A stretch of DNA of 15,347 nt. Source: CALMNV01 sp035688975. Lineage in GTDB: Bacteria > Actinomycetota > Actinomycetes > Actinomycetales > Dermatophilaceae. Position numbers and translations under genes: made by a program. The stretch covers positions 1-15,347 of the forward strand of contig NZ_DASSMH010000071.1 of NCBI RefSeq assembly GCF_035688975.1, given 5' to 3'. The notes beneath the pieces are model-generated. The model was given only the letters and a program-made list of their open reading frames with translations. It did no database searches and was not told the origin of the DNA. This document shows positions 1-5,912 of the stretch, in pieces (position 1 is the stretch's first letter; each line of letters starts with the position of its first letter).

Positions 1-818
1 CCGCCGGCGAGGGGGCCGTCGAAGCACGCGACGATCTGCGACGCGGCGTCGGGCAGGGCGCCGGCGGCCACGGGCGTCCGGCCGGTCCGCCCGAACATGG
101 CGCTGGCCCGGCGGGCCGCCACCCCGCCGAGCGGGCCGGACCCGAGCACGATGGGCACGGACTCGGCGACCTCGACGGCGAGCATCTTGGCGGGGTTGAC
201 GACCGCCTCGGCGGAGGGCCGCGACTCGTAGGCGCGCTGGTCGAGCAGCTCGGCGAGCGCGTCCATCGTGTGCGGCTCCGCCGTCGCGAGGCCCATCGCG
301 TCGGCCGCGAGCAGCACCGGCACGGCCTGGGCCCACAGCGACGTGCGGGACGACGCGTCGGGCACCTCGATCGGCACGTGCACGCCCCGCGCCCGGGCCG
401 ACAGCTCGGCGAGCGGGGAGTCCGGGGCGCTGACGGTGAGCACCGACGCACCCCGCCGGGCCGCCTCCGCGACGAGGTCGAGCGCCCCCGCCGCCCGGCC
501 CGACTGCGACACGGCGATGACGAGGTCGAGCGCGCCGACCCAGCCGGGCAGCAGCCCGCCGCTGCACGTCTGCACGGGAATCGTGCCGCCGTGGCGGGTC
601 ACCGCCTCGAAGAGGTCGCCGACGGCGGCGGACCCGCCCACGGAGGCCACCACCACTCCGCGCGGGCGCAGCTCGGCGAGCCGGTCGAGGCCCGCCTCGG
701 CGGCTGCCCGGACCGACCGGCGCACCTGCGACCCGGCCATCGCCAGGGCGCGCAGCGTCTCACGGCTGTCGAGGCGCTCGAGGGCCTCCTCGTCGTCGAG
801 CCTCGCCTCGTCGAACAC
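1..818 (-). CDS. SIS-domain phosphosugar isomerase (phosphoglucose/phosphomannose isomerase-like), C-terminus cut by window edge
   Basis: The first 272 residues are visible; relatives run to roughly 350-400, so the C-terminal part is missing. An SIS fold is supported by a VGGSAAVGD turn (residues 60-68), a second strand-turn ending in the phosphate-binding SQSG (104-107), and a later LGSGPLGG turn (225-232) opening the second SIS lobe. Proteins of this type interconvert phosphorylated aldose and ketose sugars in the cytoplasm. Lying after a phosphomannomutase, the likely substrates are mannose-6-P, fructose-6-P or glucose-6-P; this is inferred from context. I start it at GTG 818, giving MFDEARLDD, which matches the MFD start I remember for actinobacterial relatives (Rv3256c type). 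The Trm112-like gene ends 11 bases upstream, so the two are probably co-translated. I see no clear Shine-Dalgarno sequence. The C-terminal catalytic residues cannot be judged. Confidence 0.85.
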   Translation of the reverse strand, partial: MFDEARLDDEEALERLDSRETLRALAMAGSQVRRSVRAAAEAGLDRLAELRPRGVVVASVGGSAAVGDLFEAVTRHGGTIPVQTCSGGLLPGWVGALDLVIAVSQSGRAAGALDLVAEAARRGASVLTVSAPDSPLAELSARARGVHVPIEVPDASSRTSLWAQAVPVLLAADAMGLATAEPHTMDALAELLDQRAYESRPSAEAVVNPAKMLAVEVAESVPIVLGSGPLGGVAARRASAMFGRTGRTPVAAGALPDAASQIVACFDGPLAG

Positions 819-829
819 GGCTGGAGCCG

Positions 830-1024
830 TCAGCCGTCGAGGCGGCGCGCGAGGTCGACGAGGAGGACCGGCACGCCACTGTCGATGGGGTAGCCGAGCG
901 AACAGGTGATGCAGCGCAGCTCCGGCGTCGCAGGGCCCGTCGCGTCGGTGAGGATGCCCTTGCACTGCGGGCAGCGCAGGATCTCGCGCAGCCACGGCTC
1001 GACGGTCTGCTGGGTCTCGCTCAC
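830..1024 (-). CDS. Trm112-like small zinc-ribbon protein (UPF0434 type)
   Basis: A 64-residue protein with two CxxC pairs (Cys18/Cys21 and Cys38/Cys41) that should bind one zinc. It ends in the YPIDSGVPVLL segment typical of the Trm112/YcaR family. In eukaryotes and archaea Trm112 is a stabilising partner of several methyltransferases. The role of free-standing bacterial copies is less clear, and I infer no specific partner. It starts with GTG at 1024, and its GTGA overlaps the TGA of manB by 4 bases, a sign of translational coupling. Its position between manB and the SIS gene suggests a helper role for one of these enzymes or for a product of the same operon, which is inference. Confidence 0.85.
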   Translation of the reverse strand: MSETQQTVEPWLREILRCPQCKGILTDATGPATPELRCITCSLGYPIDSGVPVLLVDLARRLDG

Positions 1025-2469
1025 TGGGACGCTCCTTCGGTCGCACCGGCACGGATGAGGGCGAGGACCTCGTCCCGGACCCGCACCATGGTCTCACGGT
1101 CCGCGGCCTCGACGTTGAGCCGCAGGAGCGGCTCCGTGTTGGACGCCCGGACGTTGAGCCACCACATCGGCTCGGACTCGGGCCCGCGCGCGGTGAGCCC
1201 GTCGAGCTCGTCCAGGGACGCGCCGCGCTGGAGCGCCCACCGCCGCACCGTGTCGGTCACGGCGGCGGCGTCGCTCACCGTGGAGTTGACCTCGCCGGAC
1301 GCGGCATACCGCTCGAAGCCCGCCGCGAGCTCCGCGAGCGGACGGTCCTGCTCGCCGAGCGCCGCGAGCACGTGCAGCGCGGCCAGCATCCCGGTGTCGG
1401 CGAACCAGAAGTCGCGGAAGTAGTAGTGCGCCGAGTGCTCGCCGCCGAACACCGCGCCCGCCCGGGCCATCTCCGCCTTGACGAAGGAGTGGCCGACCCG
1501 GGTGCGGACCGGCACGCCTCCGTGCTCGCGCACGACCTCGGCGACGGCGGCGCTGCTGATGACGTTGTGGACGACCGCCACGTGGTCCTCGCCCGCCGAT
1601 CGCGCCCGCGCGATCTCCCGCGCGGCGACGAGACCCGTGACGGCGCTCGCCGACACGGGCCGGCCCGCGGCGTCGACCACGAAGCACCGGTCGGCGTCGC
1701 CGTCGAAGGCCAGCCCGAGGTCGGCGCCGTGCTGCACCACGGCGGCCTGCAAGTCCACGAGGTTGGCCGGGTCGAGCGGGTTGGCCTCGTGGTTGGGGAA
1801 GGTCCCGTCGAGCTCGAAGTACAACGGGACGACGGTGAGCGGGAGGGCGGGCAGGCCGGCGCCCGAGCCGAGCACCGCGGGCACGGTGTGGCCCGCCATG
1901 CCGTTCGCCGCGTCCACGACGACCGTGAGCGGGCGGGAGCCGCGCAGGTCCACGAGCCCGCGCAGGAACCGGGCGTAGTCCCCGAGGATGTCCCGGACCG
2001 TCGTCACGCCGGGCCCGTGCGCGGGCGGGTAGAGCCCGCCCGGCCGGTCGAGGAGCCACTGGGCGAGGTCGCGCACCTCGGCCAGCCCCGAGTCCTGGCC
2101 CACCGGGCGGGCCGCGGAGCGGCACAGCTTGATCCCGTTGTATGCCGCCGGGTTGTGGCTCGCCGTGAACATCGCACCGGGCGCGTCGAGTGACCCGCTC
2201 GCGTAGTAGAGGCCGTCGGTCGAGGCCAGCCCGATGAGGGTGACGTCGAGCCCGCGGGCGGTGACGCCCTCGGCGAAGGCGGCGCTGAGGGCCGGCGACG
2301 ACGGGCGCATGTCGTGGCCCACGACGACCGAGCCGTGGCCGTCGGGCAGCGCGACGACCTCCGCGAAGGCCGCGCCGATCGCCCGGGCCACGTCGGGCGA
2401 GAGCTGATCCGGCACGAGGCCCCGCACGTCGTAGGCCTTGACGAAGTCGGTGAGGCGGGGGGCGGACAC
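1021..2469 (-). CDS. manB: Phosphomannomutase (alpha-D-phosphohexomutase family)
   Basis: A complete 482-residue phosphohexomutase that converts mannose-6-P to mannose-1-P, the precursor of GDP-mannose for envelope mannans and glycolipids. The four family signatures are in order: TASHNP (102-107, with phosphoserine Ser104), the metal-binding DGDADR loop (256-261), the sugar-binding GGEHSAH loop (342-348), and the phosphate-binding RASNTEPLLR loop (441-450). The N-terminal KAYDVRGLVP (11-20) is also typical. The reading frame stays open far upstream, but homology begins here. I prefer GTG 2469 because an AGGGTGG stretch lies just upstream; GTG 2478 (three residues longer) is possible. It starts 17 bases after the DUF3499 stop and overlaps the Trm112-like start by GTGA, so the genes form one operon. 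The motifs fit phosphomannomutase or phosphoglucomutase; sequence resemblance to mycobacterial ManB favours the former. Confidence 0.95.
   Translation of the reverse strand: MSAPRLTDFVKAYDVRGLVPDQLSPDVARAIGAAFAEVVALPDGHGSVVVGHDMRPSSPALSAAFAEGVTARGLDVTLIGLASTDGLYYASGSLDAPGAMFTASHNPAAYNGIKLCRSAARPVGQDSGLAEVRDLAQWLLDRPGGLYPPAHGPGVTTVRDILGDYARFLRGLVDLRGSRPLTVVVDAANGMAGHTVPAVLGSGAGLPALPLTVVPLYFELDGTFPNHEANPLDPANLVDLQAAVVQHGADLGLAFDGDADRCFVVDAAGRPVSASAVTGLVAAREIARARSAGEDHVAVVHNVISSAAVAEVVREHGGVPVRTRVGHSFVKAEMARAGAVFGGEHSAHYYFRDFWFADTGMLAALHVLAALGEQDRPLAELAAGFERYAASGEVNSTVSDAAAVTDTVRRWALQRGASLDELDGLTARGPESEPMWWLNVRASNTEPLLRLNVEAADRETMVRVRDEVLALIRAGATEGASQ
1302..1309 (+). repeat. CGGCATAC octamer, copy 1
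   Basis: Within manB; on the gene strand GTATGCCG encodes part of Arg-Tyr-Ala-Ala, with the rare TAT tyrosine codon. Confidence 0.9.
2140..2147 (-). repeat. CGGCATAC octamer, copy 2
   Basis: Within manB in the opposite orientation to copy 1; read as Ala-Ala-Tyr with the unusual GCA codon, just after the TASHNP active site. Confidence 0.9.
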
Positions 2470-2486
2470 GACCGCCACCCTAACGG

Positions 2487-2882
2487 TCAGTGGTCGCGCA
2501 GGATGCGCAGGTGGCCGCGGCGTCCAGACTCGACGACGCCCGAGCGGGCCTCGGCGGCGACCTCGTCGCGCGAGGCGGATCCGGCCGGCTCGGGGCGCCT
2601 CGGCCGGCGGGCGGCCGCGGGCTCGCGGACGGCGTCGGCCAGGGCGAGCAGGTCGTCGGACGCGAGCGCCGGCTCGGAGTAGTCGCCGTCGAGCCGGACG
2701 ACGTCCCACCCCACCGGCGCCGTCATCCGCTCGGCGTGGTCGAGGCACAGGTCGTAGGTGTGCGGCTCGGCATACGTCGCCAGGGGCCCGAGGACGACGG
2801 CGCGGTCGGCATACGCGTAGGTGAGAGTCGCGACGGCGGGGCGCGCGCACCCCGTCTTGGAACAGCCCCGTGTCAGACCCAC
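2487..2882 (-). CDS. DUF3499 family protein (function unknown)
   Basis: A 131-residue actinobacterial protein of unknown function. The N-terminal half is conserved and carries possible metal ligands: Cys7 and Cys12 in CSKTGC (7-12), then CLDH (46-49). It contains two Thr/Ala-Tyr-Ala segments, a GPLAT turn (32-36) and the APVGWDVVRL stretch (55-64). The C-terminal part is Arg/Ala-rich and probably disordered, ending in GHLRILRD, a tail I recognise from the family. I start it at GTG 2882; a longer open frame exists upstream but runs into control DNA. A TAGAGT -10 box at 2891-2896 would place the transcript start at or just before this GTG, so the mRNA may be leaderless. It is the first gene of the manB operon. 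The Cys/His pattern suggests a small zinc-binding protein, which is inference. Confidence 0.85.
   Translation of the reverse strand: MGLTRGCSKTGCARPAVATLTYAYADRAVVLGPLATYAEPHTYDLCLDHAERMTAPVGWDVVRLDGDYSEPALASDDLLALADAVREPAAARRPRRPEPAGSASRDEVAAEARSGVVESGRRGHLRILRDH
2768..2775 (+). repeat. CGGCATAC octamer, copy 3
   Basis: Within the DUF3499 gene; encodes Thr-Tyr-Ala with TAT. Copy 4 starts 39 bases further on. Confidence 0.9.
2807..2814 (+). repeat. CGGCATAC octamer, copy 4
   Basis: Within the DUF3499 gene; encodes Ala-Tyr-Ala. The two copies here are the closest pair in the window. Confidence 0.9.
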
Positions 2883-2889
2883 GGGGCTG
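2863..2889. repeat. Perfect 10-bp inverted repeat over the DUF3499 start codon
   Basis: CAGCCCCGTG (2863-2872) is exactly mirrored by CACGGGGCTG (2880-2889) around a 7-base spacer. The start GTG (2882-2880) is inside one arm and the -10 box begins two bases beyond it. It could be a repressor operator or, if transcription starts far enough upstream, an mRNA hairpin hiding the start. Confidence 0.6.
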
Positions 2890-2890
2890 G

Positions 2891-2896
2891 ACTCTA
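2891..2896 (-). promoter_or_regulatory. Predicted -10 box of the DUF3499-manB operon
   Basis: On the minus strand this reads TAGAGT (TANNNT form), followed by eight bases and the GTG start. The distance fits a leaderless transcript, common in Actinobacteria. No convincing -35 hexamer is visible. Confidence 0.5.
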
Positions 2897-2923
2897 CCGC
2901 CGCACGGGCGCGCCTCCCGGCAC

Positions 2924-2990
2924 CACGCCGGACCCGCCGAACTCCGGATCCGCCGAACTCCGGACGCGACAAACTCCGGATCCGCCCAAC
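2924..2990. repeat. Degenerate 16-bp tandem repeat in a divergent promoter region
   Basis: Three units in exact 16-base register begin AACTCCGGA (2940-2955, 2956-2971, 2972-2987). A weaker unit precedes them (2924-2939, 12 of 16 matching unit 1) and a fragment, AAC, follows at 2988. Units 1 and 3 contain the 8-bp palindrome CGGATCCG, spaced 32 bases apart, near three DNA turns. The array lies between the divergent -10 boxes of DUF3499 and the metallopeptidase-like gene, so it is a candidate regulator-binding array. Confidence 0.75.
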
Positions 2991-2996
2991 TACAGT
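2991..2996 (+). promoter_or_regulatory. Predicted -10 box of the metallopeptidase-like gene
   Basis: TACAGT (TANNNT form) sits six bases before GTG 3003, so transcription would begin at or next to the start codon, giving a leaderless mRNA. The hexamer falls where the fifth unit of the 16-bp repeat decays, so repeat-bound protein would touch polymerase. Confidence 0.55.
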
Positions 2997-3002
2997 GGGC
3001 AG

Positions 3003-3446
3003 GTGACCGCCAAGCCCGCCACGCCCTCGGGACGCTCGCGGCCGGCCCACCGCCGCGACCGACACGGCCGGGGCCGCCGCGGACCGCTCGCCTGGCCACC
3101 GGTGCCGGCGATGCTGACCCGCCGCGACCAGTTCGACGACTACGTCCTCGACGCTGCGACGCGCCTCGAGGCGACGTGCGGACGCGCCTTCCCCGCGGTC
3201 GAGTTCGCGGTCGAGGACGTCCCCCGCGGCCCGGCGCCGTGGGACCGCCGCGAGGTGCCGCTCGGCCGCCTGTATCCCGCGACGTCCAGCGGACCGGCCC
3301 GCATCGTCGTCTACCGCCGACCCGTCGAGACCCGGGTCAGCGACCCTCGGGACGTCGCGGCCCTCGTCGCCGACATCGTCACCGAGCAGGTGGCCGGGCT
3401 GCTCGGCGTGGAGCCCGAGGAGCTCGATCCCGGCTTCGGCGAGTGA
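3003..3446 (+). CDS. Metallopeptidase-family (zincin-like) protein lacking the HExxH motif
   Basis: A 147-residue homologue of the small zincin-like family placed beside DUF3499 in actinobacteria (Rv3259 position). Residues 1-37 are basic and low-complexity; the conserved part begins at MLTRRDQFDDYV (37-48). It includes the ARIVVYRRPVE strand (99-109) that precedes the active-site helix in the family. Where active relatives have HExxH, this protein reads IVTEQVAGLLG (125-135): Thr127-Glu128-Gln-Val-Ala131. Both zinc-binding histidines are gone and only the glutamate remains, so it is probably not a zinc protease. I remember the mycobacterial copy as similarly degenerate. Start GTG 3003 is chosen because the -10 box TACAGT ends six bases before it; the open frame extends further upstream but through the repeat array. 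It ends 12 bases from the convergent phosphotransferase gene. A binding or scaffold role is possible but unproven. Confidence 0.8.
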   Translation: MTAKPATPSGRSRPAHRRDRHGRGRRGPLAWPPVPAMLTRRDQFDDYVLDAATRLEATCGRAFPAVEFAVEDVPRGPAPWDRREVPLGRLYPATSSGPARIVVYRRPVETRVSDPRDVAALVADIVTEQVAGLLGVEPEELDPGFGE

Positions 3447-3458
3447 GTCCGGCGGCCC

Positions 3459-4388
3459 TCAGGCAAGGTTCGGGCCGAGCTCCGATCCGAACGCATGACA
3501 GACCCAGGCCGCTGACAGGCGGCGCACCGTGCGCCGGCCCCAACGGCTCATGGTCGGGTTGGTCTGCGCGTAGTACCACACGAGACCCATGGACTCGTGC
3601 AGAGCCCAGGCCATGCCCCGTCGCCACTGGATCTCGGTGCACCCCAAGGCCTCCCGGAACGCCTCTCGTTGGAGGTCGTCCAGGAGGTGCCAGGCGCCGA
3701 CGAGGTCGAGCGCGGGATCGGCTGCGGCAAACCCCCCACCGTCGAGCACCCCCACGAGCCGCCCCGCCCGGACCAGGACGTTGGGCGGTGTGAGGTCCCC
3801 GTGGCACATCACCTCCACATCGACCTGCGGAAGGGTCCGCAGCTGCGCCCACATCGCCCGCAGGGGCGGCACGTCGAGCAGACCCTCGCTGTGCTCGAAG
3901 CAGGTCTCCATCCACGCGTCGTGGTCAGGCAGGTGGCCGCCCCGGCCCCCACCAGCGAACCGTCTCCCTCGGGTGTCGGCGGCGCGCAGGCCGGCGATGA
4001 GCCGCGCGAGATCCAGGGCGAACTCGATGGAACCCGCGGGGTCCTCCTCCGTGGCGACCCGCCCGGGCAGCCAGGTCTGGACGCTCCACGGCATCGGGTA
4101 CCCGACGCCCGGCTCGCCGATGGCGACCGGCTGCGGCGTTGGCACGGTGGACGCGCCGGCCAGCTCGTGCGCCGCTGCGGCCTCGGCTCGAAGCCCTGCC
4201 CGCGCCTGCCCCACGTCGTGCGCGCGCCGCGGGAAGCGGGCAGCCAGACCGTCGCCGACCCGGAAGATCGCATTGACCGTCCCCGCAGCCGGCACCTCGT
4301 GAACCTCCAGCCCTGACCAGCGCGGGAACTGTTCCTTGACGAGCCGTCGCACGGTCCCCTCGCCCACGTCGAGCTCGTCCCGGTGCAT
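3459..4388 (-). CDS. APH-family phosphotransferase (aminoglycoside/macrolide kinase-like)
   Basis: A 309-residue protein-kinase-like small-molecule phosphotransferase. The catalytic loop is HGDLTPPN (196-203; the family pattern is HxDxxxxN), and the metal-binding aspartate is Asp216 in VLDGGGF, followed by the usual DPALDLVGAW (224-233). The N-terminal nucleotide-lobe segment AGTVNAIFRVG (35-45) is also typical. Relatives phosphorylate aminoglycosides, macrolides, choline or other alcohols; the substrate here cannot be read from sequence. I prefer ATG 4388 (MHRDELDVG) because similar proteins begin with MH; ATG 4403 would add five residues and directly follows GGGAGG. This gene is not part of the conserved block around it and its wording looks less GC-extreme than its neighbours, which suggests a later insertion. 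That is an impression, not a calculation. It should not be called a resistance gene without testing. Confidence 0.85.
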   Translation of the reverse strand: MHRDELDVGEGTVRRLVKEQFPRWSGLEVHEVPAAGTVNAIFRVGDGLAARFPRRAHDVGQARAGLRAEAAAAHELAGASTVPTPQPVAIGEPGVGYPMPWSVQTWLPGRVATEEDPAGSIEFALDLARLIAGLRAADTRGRRFAGGGRGGHLPDHDAWMETCFEHSEGLLDVPPLRAMWAQLRTLPQVDVEVMCHGDLTPPNVLVRAGRLVGVLDGGGFAAADPALDLVGAWHLLDDLQREAFREALGCTEIQWRRGMAWALHESMGLVWYYAQTNPTMSRWGRRTVRRLSAAWVCHAFGSELGPNLA

Positions 4389-4421
4389 CGCCCTGCGCAC
4401 CATCCTCCCGCGCGAGCGCCG

Positions 4422-4429
4422 GTATGCCG
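4422..4429 (-). repeat. CGGCATAC octamer, copy 5 (intergenic)
   Basis: The only copy outside a gene, one base beyond the DUF5719 stop and upstream of the phosphotransferase start. Confidence 0.9.
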
Positions 4430-4430
4430 C

Positions 4431-5912
4431 TCAGTCCGTCAGCTGGCGCACGGGGACCGCGAGGGCCGTGACCGGGGCGCTCGCGAGGGCGGCGACCGAG
4501 AAGTAGGGGCCGCCCGCGTCCGCGCCGGCGACCGAGACCGCGGCGCGCACGTCGCCCCGCTCGGGCGTCACCCAGACGCGGTCGGCGCCCGCGAGGTCGA
4601 CATGCGCCGCCCGGTCGGGCCCGACCGTCACCGTCGCCACGCGGGTCGCGCCGCCGGCGCCGGCCAGGACGCGCACCGTCGCCCCGCCGGGCCCGGCGGC
4701 GAGCAGCAGCGTGCTGCGCAGCCCGACTGCCGCGAGCCCGGGCACGAGCAGTCCCGCGACACCCGTGAGGGCCGGCGTCGCCGGAGCCCAGCCGAAGTCG
4801 CTCATGCGGTCGGTGCCGGTGCGGGCCCGGCGCTCGACGTAGGCCCCCGCCACGACGGGTGCCGTCGACTCGAGCCGCAGGCCGGCGACGCCCGTCGGCA
4901 CGGAGGCGAGCCGCACGTCCGTGGAGCTCTCCCCCGGCACGCGGACCGCGCGCAGCTCGGCCGGCTGCGTCGAGGCCGTCTCGGTGAGGACCCGCACCCG
5001 GACGACGGCCTCCACCTTGCCCGGGTTCGCCACGCGGAGCACGGCCGTGCCGTCGACGTGGAGGCCGGCCAGCACGAGGTCGGTGGCCGGCGACGCCGCG
5101 CTCGTCGCGTCGTCCAGGCCCCGGCCGGTGGCGCCCTCGATCCACGCGTCGTCGAGCACCCCGGCCACGACGCCGCCCGTCGCGATGACGTGGACGGCGG
5201 GCGCCGGCTCGTCGGGCGCGATGGCGTCGAGCGAGACCGACGCCCGGGAGCCCGGCGCGATGGACACGCTGCGCCCGTCCGCGGACGCGACGCGCCCGCG
5301 GGCCCCGAAGACCTCGAACGCGACCGAGACGGCGTTGGCTCCCGGGTTGCTGAGGACGAGCCGCTCGGTCCGAGACGCGCCCGAGCCGCCGCCGACGAAC
5401 CACAGGTCCGCCGCCGCGGCGCCGCAGGGTGACACGGCGAGTCCCCGGTCGTCGTCGCCTGACCGCAGCCACGACTGGCTGGCGGCAAGGCCGGGTGCGA
5501 GGCCGCCGGTCGCGGATGCGACGACCGGGTCGGCGGTCGGTGTCGTGCCGGCCACGACCGCGTCGCGGGCCGAGGCCCTGGCCACCGACGCGCCCGCCCT
5601 CCCGGTGGCCAGCGTCACCGTGCCGGCACCGGTGGGCACCGCGTGGGGGGCGAGGGCGGCGGCGGGACTCGCGGCGGCGGCCACGCGCAGGGTCCCCGAG
5701 ACCGAGCGCAGGGCCTGCGTGCCGAGCCGCTGCTGGCCGGGGCACACCAGGGTGGAGTCGTCGAGCAGCACGTCGGACACGGCCGGCAGGCCGGCCTGCT
5801 CGTGGGGCGCGGCGAGCTGCACCGACCCGCCCCGGAACGCGGCGCCGGTGACGATCCCGGCCGCGGCCAGGGCGACGACGGTGGCCCGGACGATGCCCGG
5901 CAGGGTGCTCAT
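4431..5912 (-). CDS. DUF5719 family exported or membrane-anchored protein
   Basis: A 493-residue protein with one N-terminal hydrophobic helix (about residues 8-26) and no later membrane segment, so it should lie outside the cell, anchored or secreted. The body is rich in Ala, Gly, Val and Thr and looks like repeated beta-sandwich units, with phrases such as RLVLSNPGANAVSVAFEVFG (184-203), AVLRVANPGK and SIAPGSRASVSLDAI. Two cysteines (Cys57 in VCPG, Cys163 in SPCG) could form a disulfide. Its ATGA overlaps the stop of the large glycosyltransferase gene by 4 bases, so the two are translated together. The family is unassigned. The pairing suggests an extracellular partner for a glycan made or exported by the glycosyltransferase, which is inference. 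It follows the same direction as whiB. Confidence 0.8.
   Translation of the reverse strand: MSTLPGIVRATVVALAAAGIVTGAAFRGGSVQLAAPHEQAGLPAVSDVLLDDSTLVCPGQQRLGTQALRSVSGTLRVAAAASPAAALAPHAVPTGAGTVTLATGRAGASVARASARDAVVAGTTPTADPVVASATGGLAPGLAASQSWLRSGDDDRGLAVSPCGAAAADLWFVGGGSGASRTERLVLSNPGANAVSVAFEVFGARGRVASADGRSVSIAPGSRASVSLDAIAPDEPAPAVHVIATGGVVAGVLDDAWIEGATGRGLDDATSAASPATDLVLAGLHVDGTAVLRVANPGKVEAVVRVRVLTETASTQPAELRAVRVPGESSTDVRLASVPTGVAGLRLESTAPVVAGAYVERRARTGTDRMSDFGWAPATPALTGVAGLLVPGLAAVGLRSTLLLAAGPGGATVRVLAGAGGATRVATVTVGPDRAAHVDLAGADRVWVTPERGDVRAAVSVAGADAGGPYFSVAALASAPVTALAVPVRQLTD

Noticed and set aside
268..909. Plus-strand open frames opposite the SIS-domain gene
   Set aside because: Low-complexity Ser/Arg/Ala translations opposite a well-supported SIS gene; typical of very GC-rich DNA.
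2470..3099. N-terminal extension of manB in its open frame
   Set aside because: The upstream part overlaps DUF3499 and its promoter region and is Arg-rich noise; phosphomannomutase homology begins at about 2469.
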